This document shows positions 54,565 through 63,319 of a stretch of DNA of 64,000 nt, piece by piece. Source of the stretch: Polyangiaceae bacterium (lineage in GTDB: Bacteria > Myxococcota_A > Polyangia > Polyangiales > Polyangiaceae). The stretch covers positions 62,001 through 126,000 of the forward strand of contig JAICQO010000002.1 in assembly GCA_025937835.1 (NCBI GenBank). Reading direction: 5' to 3'. Position 1 is the stretch's first letter; each line of letters begins with the position of its first letter. Below the pieces are notes generated by a model. That model was not told where the DNA came from. It saw only the letters and a program-made list of their open reading frames with translations, and searched no databases. The position numbers were made by a program, and so were the translations under genes.

Positions 54565-55761
54565 CTAGAGCCAGGCCAGGAAAAACCGCGGTGAGCCGTC
54601 GATGTCGAAGGTCTTGCCGAACACCACGCGGCCGTCCGCAGAGACATCCAATGCTTCGCTGAGGAAGTATGCGTCACCGTTGCGCTCGAAGCGCGAGAGC
54701 TCTTTGCGCAGGCTTCGCACCTGGCCGTCGCGGCTCCAGAGCACGGCCTCCCCGCTCTTGCCGACGGCGAGGCTGCCGTCCGGCGTGAGCGCGTTGACGG
54801 CGTTGTCCTCGCCCGGCGCGAGCAGCTCGAGCGGCGTTGGAGTGCCGTCAATCCACAGCAGCGGCGTCCAGTCCGAGCGCTCGAAGTTGCTGCTTCTACC
54901 CGCGATCACGGAGCCGTCGGCGCTGACGTCGCGGACTTGAGAGCGGTTGTCTCCGCTCGCAAGCTCGAGGACCTTCGCACCGCCGTCAGCGGTCCAGCGG
55001 AAGGCGCGTTCGCCGCTCTCGCCGACGACGATCCGGCCGTCCGCACTGACGGCGAGGGCCGAGCTTTGTTCTTCGTCGCCTAGCGCACCCAGGTCGACCT
55101 GCCCGGTCTCGCGCGACCAGAGGAAGCCGTGGATGTAGTCGGGGCGCGACAGGAAATTACCGACGATGAAACGCAAATCAGGGCTCATCGCCGTGAGCGT
55201 GCCGGTCGCCTCCGGGTGCTCGATGACGCGATCGCGCCAGAGAAACGGCGCGTGCCCGCCATTTTCCGTCGAGGTGCCGCCGAAGCTGCGAGAGTCCGCG
55301 CCAGCGGCGTGGAGGTAGGCGTCGCTTTGCGGTGCAGGATCGAGCGGCCGCACGCCCCGCTCGTACGTCCACACCACCGGCGCGATGTGCGTGTTCACGC
55401 CGTCGTCGAACCGCGCAATGCCAGCTACGGCGACCCCGTCCGAGCTCAACGCGCTCCACTCGGTGCTGAACGAACCCGGCATGTCGCCGAGCAACTCGAA
55501 GTGGAACGGCGGATCCACGCGCGCCGGCGGCAGCTCCGTCGCTGGCGGCGGTTTCATCCCCGGCGGCGGCTCCCTCGCCGGCGGTGCCGCGCCCGGGCTC
55601 GCACTCGGTTGCGAAGGCTCGACGCCGGGGCGCGCGCCCGCCGGCGAGGCCCGGGCCCGATCGTCTTCGATTGCATCGAGCTCGAGCGCGCTGCGACTGC
55701 ATCCGGACAGCGCGACCGGTAACAGCGCAACTGCGAGAGGCGACCGCGCAGACTTCAGCAT
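54565..55761 (-). CDS. HAF-repeat lipoprotein
   Basis: 398 residues. The leader ends LLPVALSGC (Cys20), followed by a Pro/Gly-rich spacer of about 65 residues. Repeats of HAF type follow (SADGRIVVGESGERAFRWTADGG, SPDLRFIVGNFLSR, TPDGSLAVGKSGEAVLWSRDG, SADGRVVFGKTFDIDG). These beta-rich units resemble a propeller and are found in secreted proteins of unknown function. It starts 5 bases after the stop of the upstream TMTC-like gene, so the two are likely co-transcribed. Confidence 0.85.
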   Translation of the reverse strand: MLKSARSPLAVALLPVALSGCSRSALELDAIEDDRARASPAGARPGVEPSQPSASPGAAPPAREPPPGMKPPPATELPPARVDPPFHFELLGDMPGSFSTEWSALSSDGVAVAGIARFDDGVNTHIAPVVWTYERGVRPLDPAPQSDAYLHAAGADSRSFGGTSTENGGHAPFLWRDRVIEHPEATGTLTAMSPDLRFIVGNFLSRPDYIHGFLWSRETGQVDLGALGDEEQSSALAVSADGRIVVGESGERAFRWTADGGAKVLELASGDNRSQVRDVSADGSVIAGRSSNFERSDWTPLLWIDGTPTPLELLAPGEDNAVNALTPDGSLAVGKSGEAVLWSRDGQVRSLRKELSRFERNGDAYFLSEALDVSADGRVVFGKTFDIDGSPRFFLAWL

Positions 55762-55766
55762 GGGGC

Positions 55767-57713
55767 TCAGCCTTTCTTCGGGCCTTCGTCGTACGAGCGA
55801 GGACGGTACTTCTTCTGAACGCCGCCGTGATCTTTGCCGTAATACACGATGTCGTTGGCGAGGAAGGCCAGCCACGAGCCCGGGAATTGCTGCGACAGCT
55901 GGATCAGCTCCGCCTTGCGCGGCTCGACCCCATTTTGGTCCCACAGGCACTGCAGCGCCAGCGCGATCAGGTTCGGGTCGTTCGGTGCGAGCAGAAAGCC
56001 GCGCCGGTAGTACGGCCAGGCTTCATCGATGCGCTTCAGACGGCAGAGCGTATCGCCGTAGTAGATCTGCGCCATCGGCCACTCGGGAGCGATCTCCATG
56101 GCCCGCGCGTTCGCGGCGAGGCGCTCGTCGAGCTTGCCGCGCGCGCCGACCATCACCGAGTAGTTGAGGTGCGCCTTGGCGCTCTCGGGTGCGGCTTCGC
56201 GCGTGGCCTTCCAGAACGCGAGATCGTCGGTGTAGTCGAGGGCGTGCTTGCGTGAGGCGATCATCTGCACCGCGAAGAACGCGAGCACGATGCGCAAGCC
56301 CATGCGACGGCGCTCGGCGTCGAGCAGCCAGGCTGCCACGACCGACAGGCACAACGCGGAGCCGACCACCGGCAGGTACCAGAAGCGCTCGGCGCGCACC
56401 GTCGGCAAGAGCAGCACGAAGTTCGCGTGCGGAGCATAGGCCACGGGCAACCACAGCGCGCCGATCGCCACTGCCCGCATCACACCGAGTCTGCGAAGCT
56501 CGCGGTCGTCCGGAGCAGTTTCGGGCGGCCGCCGCCGATCGAGGAGCAGCGAGCGGACGAACGCGGCAACGCCGAGCAGGGGTAACCCGATCAGCGCAAG
56601 CGCGCCGATGATGCTCTCGGGGAACACCAGCCGCTTCGGGATCGGCTCGGCCGCGAACGAGTAATCGCCGCTCAAAGACCACGGAAACAACACCTGACCC
56701 AGGCCGCGCGCGAACACGCGCAGCGCGCCCGCGATGCGGTGCGGAGGGTCGGCGTTGACGAGCGGATTGTTGATCGGATCGCTCGGCAGATCGGGCTGGC
56801 GGAACCAGCGCAGGAACGCATGGAAGCCGCGCACGAGCGGCGAGGCGTCGGGCGCCAGGGCGTGCAGCGCCTCTTTGGCGGCGTTGACCGGGAAGAAGCG
56901 GCGCCGGAGCTCGGTGTAGAACACGAGCGCGAGCACGGCCGCGGCGAAGGCCAAGATCGCGCGCGGCACGCGGTAACCGCGGTGCCAAGCGGGTGAGCCG
57001 ACCAGCGCCGCCCAGGCCACGAGCGGCACGCCGACGATCGCGCTCTCCTTCGAGAACAGGCCGAACCCGAGCCCGAGGAACACACCGAAAGGCATGGCCC
57101 AGATCGGCAAGCGCAGCGCCGTCAGCGAAAGCAGCACGCCGAGCCCGCCGAGCACGTCCGCGATCCCGACGACGCCGGTGACGGCCTCGGTGATCACCGC
57201 GCTCGCGACGAACACGGCCCCCGCGAGCCAGCTCGTCCGGCGGTCGCGCGTCAGCGACAACATCAGGCCGGCGACCAGCGTCGCGTTCAGCGCGTGCCCC
57301 ACCACGTTGACCCAGTGGTGCAAGAACGGCAGCTTGCTCAGGTTCCACAGCAGCCGCCAGATGATGTTCGGAATCGGCCGGTACGAGCCGATGCTGCGAT
57401 CCGGCGGCAACCCCCAGAAGTCGCGCTTCCACACGTCCCAGAAGCGGACCTCGCCGCCGTTGACGTACGGGTTCGCGAGCAACGCCTCTTGCTCGTCGAA
57501 GATGTAGTTCGAGAGTGGACTCCGAACGAACAGCAGCGCGGCGGCGATCAGCGCCGGCGTCAGCGCAACCCAGAAGGTAGGGTCCTGGTCTCGGAAATAG
57601 GCGCGTACCGCGGCCACCGCCGCTCGCAGGCGCGCCTTGAACGGGTTCGGCGGGGCTCCCTCGCCGGACGGGTCGACGCTCGGATTGGCCACGTTTTCAG
57701 ACGAAGTCCGCAC
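55767..57713 (-). CDS. TMTC-like GT-C membrane protein with TPR tail
   Basis: About 648 residues. FDEQEALLANPYVNGGEVRFWDVWKRDFWG followed by SYRPIPNIIWRLLW matches the N-terminal luminal loop of TMTC/GT-C mannosyltransferase-like proteins. About ten TM helices follow. The C-terminal 140 residues form TPR-like helices (ESAKAHLNYSVMVGARGKL, PEWPMAQIYYGDTLCRL). GTG 57713 and GTG 57692 are both possible starts, and neither has a clear ribosome site. In other organisms the family transfers mannose from lipid carriers to protein. The HAF lipoprotein directly downstream is a candidate acceptor (inference). Confidence 0.8.
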   Translation of the reverse strand: MRTSSENVANPSVDPSGEGAPPNPFKARLRAAVAAVRAYFRDQDPTFWVALTPALIAAALLFVRSPLSNYIFDEQEALLANPYVNGGEVRFWDVWKRDFWGLPPDRSIGSYRPIPNIIWRLLWNLSKLPFLHHWVNVVGHALNATLVAGLMLSLTRDRRTSWLAGAVFVASAVITEAVTGVVGIADVLGGLGVLLSLTALRLPIWAMPFGVFLGLGFGLFSKESAIVGVPLVAWAALVGSPAWHRGYRVPRAILAFAAAVLALVFYTELRRRFFPVNAAKEALHALAPDASPLVRGFHAFLRWFRQPDLPSDPINNPLVNADPPHRIAGALRVFARGLGQVLFPWSLSGDYSFAAEPIPKRLVFPESIIGALALIGLPLLGVAAFVRSLLLDRRRPPETAPDDRELRRLGVMRAVAIGALWLPVAYAPHANFVLLLPTVRAERFWYLPVVGSALCLSVVAAWLLDAERRRMGLRIVLAFFAVQMIASRKHALDYTDDLAFWKATREAAPESAKAHLNYSVMVGARGKLDERLAANARAMEIAPEWPMAQIYYGDTLCRLKRIDEAWPYYRRGFLLAPNDPNLIALALQCLWDQNGVEPRKAELIQLSQQFPGSWLAFLANDIVYYGKDHGGVQKKYRPRSYDEGPKKG

Positions 57714-57806
57714 TCGGTAGCGCGGCCGACGAGCGGGCGGAAGCAGAAATCGGCGAGGGCACACGGCGCGCGCATTCCCGCGGCCGGTGGTAACGTCGCG
57801 CCTCCC

Positions 57807-59186
57807 ATGCCCGCCCCGCCCCGCTTCGACGGCTGCGACGTCGTGGAGACGCTCCACGCCGGCGCCATCTCCGAGCTGTACCGCGGGGTTCAGCGGCCAC
57901 TCGGCCGTCCGGTACTGATCAAGGCGATCGGCGCGAGCATCTTGCCGTCGTCGCCGTTCGCCGCGTCGCTCGAACGCGAAGCTCGCCTGCTCGCGGAGCT
58001 CGATCATCCGAACATCGTCGAGGTCTACGACTTCGTCCGCAAAGACGACCGGATGTGGATGGTGCTCGAGCACGTCGACGGCTGGACGCTGTCGGAGGTG
58101 CTGTCGCGAGTCGGGCGTTTACCGCAGGAAGCAGCGACCGCAGTGGCGCTCGAGGTCGCTCGCGCGCTCGCTCACGCCCACGAGAAAGGCATCTCCCACC
58201 GCGACGTGCAGCCGCGCAACATCGTGCTGTCGCGCCGCGGCGAGGTGAAGCTCGTGAACTTCTCGGTGGCCTCGACCGAGCGGCTCGAGACGGCGCCGGA
58301 GCTGCTCGACGGCGGAGCGAGCTACGCGGGGCCGTCGTACATGTCGCCGGAGCAGATCCTCGGCGAGCCGCCGGATCCGCGCAGCGATCTGTTTTCACTC
58401 GGCGTCGTCCTGTACGAGATGTTGGCGGGCGAGCGTCCATTCAAGGCGCCGGACGAGCGCAACGAGGCGCTGCGTATCCGCAGTGAACCGCCGCCGCCGC
58501 TCGGGCGCCGCGTCTCGGGGCTCTTACCCGCGCTCGAGCGCGTGGTGCTGCGCTGCCTGGAAAAGATGCCGAGCGACCGCTTCGACAACGCCGCGGAGCT
58601 GTGTGAGGCGCTGGAAGGCCCGGCTCGCGAGCTGTCGTCGCTGCACACGCAACGTGCCTTGCTGAACGCGCTCACCCGCGCCGGGCTGGTCGCCGTCGAG
58701 ACCAAGAGCAAGGCTCCCGAGCGCGTCTTGTCCGCCGCGCCGCGGGTGCGGCCGCTCGGGTTCGCGCGCGCGGCCTGGCCGCTCTTGGCATTGTGCGCGC
58801 TGCTCGCGGTGGGCATCGCCGGCGTCCAGCTCGCCGCGCGCCGCGATCGAGAATCGGGCGGGCAAGCCGGCCGCACCAAGCTCGAGCTGGTCCCACAAAA
58901 CGTCGCCTATCTGCGGGTGGTCGCCGAGCCCTGGGCCCACGTGATCATCAACGGGCAGCAGGTCGACACGACCCCGTTCGCACGCTCGATTCCGCTGCCC
59001 GCCGGCCTTCACTACGTTCGACTCGAGCACCCGCAGGCAGCCACCGAACGGCGCACGATCAAGCTCGCTCCCGGAGAGACCGTGTTGCTCGACGTGAGGA
59101 TGAAGCTCACGGGCCCGCTGCCGTCGGCTGAGCCACCCAAACCCAGGTTGGGCCCCGACGCAGGCGTCGAAGACGACTCGCCGTAG
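57807..59186 (+). CDS. Predicted Hanks-type pseudokinase with PEGA domain
   Basis: 459 residues. The kinase fold is recognisable: VAIK-like Lys39 in VLIKAIG, HRD at 131-133, SYMSPEQIL and DLFSLGVVLYEML. But the Gly-rich loop reads LHAGAISELY, the catalytic-loop Lys (Ser in many bacterial kinases) is Gln135 (HRDVQPRN), and DFG is NFS (151-153), so the Mg-binding Asp is Asn. Catalysis is unlikely. A TM helix (about 305-325, WPLLALCALLAVGIAGVQLAA) and a periplasmic PEGA domain (VVAEPWAHVIINGQQVDTTPF) follow. The gene ends at the base adjacent to the end of the convergent active-looking kinase gene. Confidence 0.88.
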   Translation: MPAPPRFDGCDVVETLHAGAISELYRGVQRPLGRPVLIKAIGASILPSSPFAASLEREARLLAELDHPNIVEVYDFVRKDDRMWMVLEHVDGWTLSEVLSRVGRLPQEAATAVALEVARALAHAHEKGISHRDVQPRNIVLSRRGEVKLVNFSVASTERLETAPELLDGGASYAGPSYMSPEQILGEPPDPRSDLFSLGVVLYEMLAGERPFKAPDERNEALRIRSEPPPPLGRRVSGLLPALERVVLRCLEKMPSDRFDNAAELCEALEGPARELSSLHTQRALLNALTRAGLVAVETKSKAPERVLSAAPRVRPLGFARAAWPLLALCALLAVGIAGVQLAARRDRESGGQAGRTKLELVPQNVAYLRVVAEPWAHVIINGQQVDTTPFARSIPLPAGLHYVRLEHPQAATERRTIKLAPGETVLLDVRMKLTGPLPSAEPPKPRLGPDAGVEDDSP

Positions 59187-61190
59187 CTACTCCGCGATGC
59201 GGAAGCTCCACGGTAGCGTGACGGGGCTGCCCGTGAAGGGAGGGACGTGGATGCCGCGGAATGCTGCGGCGACGCAGGAGCCAACCGGCGTGCCGGCGAA
59301 GGGCGCGGAGACGACGACGCCTCGCGCGGAGCCGTCGTTCCCGAAGGTGATCGTGGCGCGGCCGCTGCCGCTCGGGCCCGACGGCTTGCGGCAGCCCGCA
59401 GCGCGGCTGGCCGAGGCGTTGAGCTGCGACAGGGCGGCGCCACGGTTGAACCGACCCTGAGCAGGCTCGGGCGCGGCGGCGGGGGTAGCTGCTGCCTTGG
59501 CGGCACGGTACGGGTTGTCCGTCGACGACTCGGTCAAGGTCACCGGCTCTTCGGCGAGCTCGACCTTTTCGGCGACGACCTTCGACGGCTTTTCGGTCGC
59601 GAGCTTTTCGCTCACCAGCTGGTCGCTCTCGGGTTTTTCACCCGCAGGCTTGGTGCTCAACGTCGGAACTTCGAGCGTGATGTCCGCGACGATCGGAGTG
59701 CTCGCCGGACGCGCTTGCGCTTCTCGCGGCGCACGCGCCTCGACTCTGGCCTTCTCGGTGGTTTCGGCTCGTGCTTTATCGAGCGGGATGCTGCCGATGT
59801 CGACGCCGGTTGCCTCCGAGACGTCGTCGGAGCCGCGCACCTCGCGGTGCACCGTCGTGCGCCCCGGCAGGCGCTCGGACGGCCGCGCGCCCGCTGCCGC
59901 AGGGGCCGAGTGCGCGAGTGGCTCGAGCGGCCGTGTCACCCACATCACGGAACCGGCGGCAGCGGCCAGGCCGACCAACGCGGACAGCCACGGCCAGGGG
60001 CCCGCGCGTTCGGGCAGCGGGGTGTCGTAGGTCTCGGGTCGGGGCGTGCCCGACTGCGCCTGCGACGGTCGCTCACGGCTCGGCGGCTCCGACAGCAGCG
60101 ACCGCCCCATGTTCGGCGACGACTTGGTCGGGATCGCCGCGCGCCCGAAGCTCGGCGAGGACTTGGTGGGGATCGGCGCGCCTGGCAGAAGCCCGGTCTT
60201 TACGCGGCCGTCGTGCGCGACCAGCGCCTCGCGCAGCTCCTGGCGCAGGGCCTCGACGCGCGCGCCGATCACGCGCTGAACGAGCTTGCCCACGCTCCCG
60301 CGCGACACCGAGAGCCGTTCACCCGCGAGGTAGCGCTCGAGCGCGTCGCAGAGCTCGAGCGAGCTCTGAAATCGCTGCCGTTTGTCGAGGGCGAGCGCCC
60401 GACGCACGATCGCCGCGAGCTTCGGCGGGTAGCCCGGGTGGTTGCTCTCGAACGCCGGGATCTCCGCAGAGCGCACCAGGTTGAGCGTGTGCGCCGCGGT
60501 GTCGCCCTGAAACAGCCGCTCACCCGTGGTGAGCTCGTAGAGCACGATGCCGAGCGAGAACACGTCGCTGCGGCGGTCGAGCGGCTCCGCGCGCACCTGC
60601 TCCGGCGACATGTAGCCGAGCTTGCCCTTGAAGCGCTCGCTGTTGGCGAAATCGCTGTGAATGGTGGCGTTGGCCACGCCGAAGTCCACGAGCTTCGGCA
60701 CGCCGTCGATGCCGACCAGGATGTTGTGCGGGGAGATGTCGCAGTGCACGATGTTGCGGAGCTCGCCGTCCCAACCGCGGAGCTCGTGCGCGGCGTGCAA
60801 ACCCGCCGCAGCGTCCGCGATGATCCGGACAGCGAGCTCCGAGGGGATAGCCGCGCCCTTCTTCGAGTCACGGATCAGGGTGCGGAGCGAGTCGCCCTCC
60901 ACCCATTCCATGGCCATGTAGAGGATGCCCTGGTCCTCCCCGACGCCGTGCACGCGCACCACGTTGGGGTGCTCGATGCTGCGGACGATCTGGCCTTCTT
61001 CCAGGAACATCGCGCGGAAGTCGGCGTCGTGAGCGAGCTCCGGCAGCATCGCCTTGACCGCGATCAGGCGCTCGGCTGCGGCGTCTGAACGAACCCGCGC
61101 AACCCAGACGCTGGCCATGCCTCCACGACCGAGGCGGGCGAGCAGCTGGTAGCCACCGAGGCTCGTTCCGGACTGAAGCTCGATCTCCAT
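59187..61190 (-). CDS. Transmembrane Ser/Thr protein kinase with TonB/AgmX-like C-terminus
   Basis: 667 residues. The kinase domain (about 14-290) has LGRGGMASVWVA, Lys46, Glu64, HCDISPHN (catalytic Asp151; the HRD Arg is Cys) and an intact DFG at 169-171. It is a non-RD kinase expected to be active. A tandem AIPTKSSP repeat (about 338-364) with Ser/Thr sites precedes a TM helix (about 399-419). The long periplasmic part is Lys/Glu-rich. It ends in a compact domain (GRATITFGNDGSARGVVV, CVAAAFRGIHVPPFTG) like the C-terminal domain of AgmX/TonB-type myxobacterial proteins. It likely signals between the cytoplasm and the outer envelope. Confidence 0.92.
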   Translation of the reverse strand: MEIELQSGTSLGGYQLLARLGRGGMASVWVARVRSDAAAERLIAVKAMLPELAHDADFRAMFLEEGQIVRSIEHPNVVRVHGVGEDQGILYMAMEWVEGDSLRTLIRDSKKGAAIPSELAVRIIADAAAGLHAAHELRGWDGELRNIVHCDISPHNILVGIDGVPKLVDFGVANATIHSDFANSERFKGKLGYMSPEQVRAEPLDRRSDVFSLGIVLYELTTGERLFQGDTAAHTLNLVRSAEIPAFESNHPGYPPKLAAIVRRALALDKRQRFQSSLELCDALERYLAGERLSVSRGSVGKLVQRVIGARVEALRQELREALVAHDGRVKTGLLPGAPIPTKSSPSFGRAAIPTKSSPNMGRSLLSEPPSRERPSQAQSGTPRPETYDTPLPERAGPWPWLSALVGLAAAAGSVMWVTRPLEPLAHSAPAAAGARPSERLPGRTTVHREVRGSDDVSEATGVDIGSIPLDKARAETTEKARVEARAPREAQARPASTPIVADITLEVPTLSTKPAGEKPESDQLVSEKLATEKPSKVVAEKVELAEEPVTLTESSTDNPYRAAKAAATPAAAPEPAQGRFNRGAALSQLNASASRAAGCRKPSGPSGSGRATITFGNDGSARGVVVSAPFAGTPVGSCVAAAFRGIHVPPFTGSPVTLPWSFRIAE

Positions 61191-61416
61191 GCAGCGATTG
61201 ATGAGCGAGGCGACGCTGCCCTCGCGATGCGGCGGAGCGTCGCTCGAGACTGTCCGCAGAATGACACGAAAACCGGGCCGGTGCGAGTGGGGTGATGTAG
61301 CGAAAGCGCCTGATTCGGGGATGTTTGCTCTGGCTTGCTTGGGAGCTTGGGCGCGACTTATGCGAGGGCCTCAGCAATCGAGGAGAGGCGGGCCAAGCGG
61401 TGTTAGTCTCGCCGCG

Positions 61417-62007
61417 GTGCCTGTTTTGGCTTCAGTTTTGACGTTGGCGCTGGTCGCCGCCCCCGCCGAGTCATCGGAGGTGACGCTCGACGTACCGTGG
61501 AGCGTGCCGGTCATTCACACCGCGGCGTTGTTCACGGGGATGCGCATCACCGAGGCCGTGCTCTGGCCGGAGCCGTTCGCAGACACGGATCTCAGTGAGA
61601 TCGGACGTCGCTACCGCGAGGCTTACACGCGCCCCCCGGTGTTCGATCCGGATCGCCGCGCCTTCGAGTGGGACGGGGACCACTGGACGCTGAACGTCGC
61701 CGGCCACGGCTTGCTCGGGAGCGAGCTCTACTTTCGACCGCGGCACTGCGGCGCGTCCGTGCTCGGATCGCTGGTGTTCGCCGCCGGCGCCAGCGCCGTC
61801 TGGGAGTACGGATTCGAGGCCAGCGGCGTACGGCCGAGCGGGCTCGATCTGGTGTACACGCCGCTCGCCGGGATCGTGATCGGCGAAGCCCGCTATGTCG
61901 GTTACCGGGCGGCCGGCGGCATCTCCAACCCGACGCTGAGGGGGGTCGTGAGAACCTTACTGGATCCTTTTGGTGAGCTCGAACGAGCCGCGGGGACCCC
62001 GTGCTGA
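61417..62007 (+). CDS. DUF3943-like outer-envelope protein
   Basis: 196 residues from GTG 61417. A signal peptide (LASVLTLALVAAPAESS) is followed by PPVFDPDRRAFEWDGDHWTLN and NVAGHGLLGSELYFRPRHCG. SAVWEYGFEASGVRPSGLDL and YTPLAGIVIGEARY complete the pattern of DUF3943 proteins. These have no known function and are thought to be outer-membrane associated. The 226-base gap upstream holds the divergent start of the kinase gene and no other feature I can support. Confidence 0.8.
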   Translation: MPVLASVLTLALVAAPAESSEVTLDVPWSVPVIHTAALFTGMRITEAVLWPEPFADTDLSEIGRRYREAYTRPPVFDPDRRAFEWDGDHWTLNVAGHGLLGSELYFRPRHCGASVLGSLVFAAGASAVWEYGFEASGVRPSGLDLVYTPLAGIVIGEARYVGYRAAGGISNPTLRGVVRTLLDPFGELERAAGTPC

Positions 62008-62023
62008 CGATCCGAGGTGAGTC

Positions 62024-62530
62024 TTGAGCAAGATCTCACGCATGCTCACGGCGGACCAGGTCGTCGCCGAGCTCGGTCTGAAGCCCCACCCCGAAGGTGG
62101 CCACTACGCCGAGACCTTCCGCTCCGGCCAACGCGTGGCGAGCCTCGATCGTCCCGTGGAGCGCGATGCCTCGACCGCGATTTACTTCTTGCTGCGCGCC
62201 GGCGAATTCTCGGCGTTCCATCGCGTCGAGTCCGACGAGGTCTGGCACCACTACCTCGGCGACGCGCTCGATCTCGTGCAGCTCGACGAGGGCGGGGCGC
62301 AGACGTTGAAGCTCGGCACCGCCATCGAACGAGGGGATCGCCCGCAGGCCGTGGTCCCCGCGGGTCGCTACCAGGCGGCGCGCCCGAGCGAAGGCGAGCA
62401 CGGCTACACCCTGTGCGGCTGCACCGTCGCGCCAGGCTTCGTATTCGAAGACTTCCAGATGCCGTCGCGCGCGGAGCTCGTCGAGCGCTTCCCCGAGCAC
62501 GCAGCGCTCGTGATCGCCTTCACACGTTGA
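62024..62530 (+). CDS. Cupin family protein (DUF985/cupin_5)
   Basis: 168 residues, the full family length. The DUF985 pattern is clear: LKPHPEGGHYAETFRS, STAIYFLLRAGEFSAFHRVESDEVWHHYLGD, GYTLCGCTVAPGFVFEDFQMP and ELVERFPEH. These small beta-barrel proteins bind a metal or sugar-like ligand in the cupin pocket; function is not established. TTG at 62024 follows a GAGGTGA box; ATG 62042 is the shorter alternative. Confidence 0.93.
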   Translation: MSKISRMLTADQVVAELGLKPHPEGGHYAETFRSGQRVASLDRPVERDASTAIYFLLRAGEFSAFHRVESDEVWHHYLGDALDLVQLDEGGAQTLKLGTAIERGDRPQAVVPAGRYQAARPSEGEHGYTLCGCTVAPGFVFEDFQMPSRAELVERFPEHAALVIAFTR

Positions 62531-62536
62531 GATTTC

Positions 62537-63319
62537 TCACGCTTCGGCGGCTGCGACTGCCGGGGCGGGGCTGGCTGGCGCGCGCATCTTCCAGAGCCTG
62601 CGTTCGTCGTCGTGCAGCCGTGATAGACGGCGCTGTTCCTGGATGAAGGCGCCGTAGGTGCGCGGGACGCGGACGTCGCTGGCGAAGGCGAGCATCACCC
62701 GCAGCGCGGCTTCGGCGTCGTGCAGCGCGCGGTGAGCCTGGGCGATCTCGATCCCGAGCCGCTGGCTGACTTCGCCGAGCGCCTTGCTCTTTTCCAGCTT
62801 GTGGAGCTCGCGCGCCCAGACCAGCGAGTCCACCCCGTCCACGGACTTGCGGACGGCCGGCGCGTCGCGCCGCGCACCGCCGATGCGCGCGAGCTCGGCG
62901 CTGATCACGCTGCGGTCGTACTCGGCGTTGTGCGCGAGCGGTACGCCGCCCGACATCATCTCCAGCACCTCGTCGATGATCTCGGCGAAGGTCGGCTTGT
63001 CCTTGACCTCTTCGTCCGTGATGCCGTGAACGTCGGAGGCCTCCTTGGGGATGGGCCGCTCCGGGTTCACGAGCCAGGCGCTGCGAGCCACGACCGTGCC
63101 GTTCTCCCAGACCACGCAGGCAATCTCGACGATTCGGTCCACCGCCGGGTCACGCCCGGTGGTCTCGGTGTCGATCGAGATCAGCCGCAAATTCGAGAAG
63201 GCATGATCGGTCGTGAACTCCTCACAAAGCCCGCTGACCACGACGCGCAGCAAGTGCGCGATGCCCGGGTAGTGGCGACCCGTCGGAAAGCAGCCGGGGA
63301 GATCGGCGTTGCGGCTCAT
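62537..63319 (-). CDS. DEDDh 3'-5' exonuclease (DnaQ/epsilon-like)
   Basis: 260 residues. Exo I is at LISIDTETTGRDP (Asp50, Glu52), Exo II at LAHNAEYDRSVI and Exo III at QAHRALHDAEAAL (His and Asp), so all four metal ligands are present. An N-terminal extension of about 40 residues and a basic C-terminal tail fall outside the domain. It is a nuclease that could trim DNA or RNA ends; it is not fused to a polymerase or UvrC-like domain. ATG 63319 overlaps the stop of the DsbA-like gene (ATGA). Confidence 0.92.
   Translation of the reverse strand: MSRNADLPGCFPTGRHYPGIAHLLRVVVSGLCEEFTTDHAFSNLRLISIDTETTGRDPAVDRIVEIACVVWENGTVVARSAWLVNPERPIPKEASDVHGITDEEVKDKPTFAEIIDEVLEMMSGGVPLAHNAEYDRSVISAELARIGGARRDAPAVRKSVDGVDSLVWARELHKLEKSKALGEVSQRLGIEIAQAHRALHDAEAALRVMLAFASDVRVPRTYGAFIQEQRRLSRLHDDERRLWKMRAPASPAPAVAAAEA

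Noticed and set aside
59247-61088. 613-codon plus-strand frame over the Ser/Thr kinase
   Set aside because: It is antisense to a complete kinase domain with DFG and APE-type motifs; Arg-rich and without family features.
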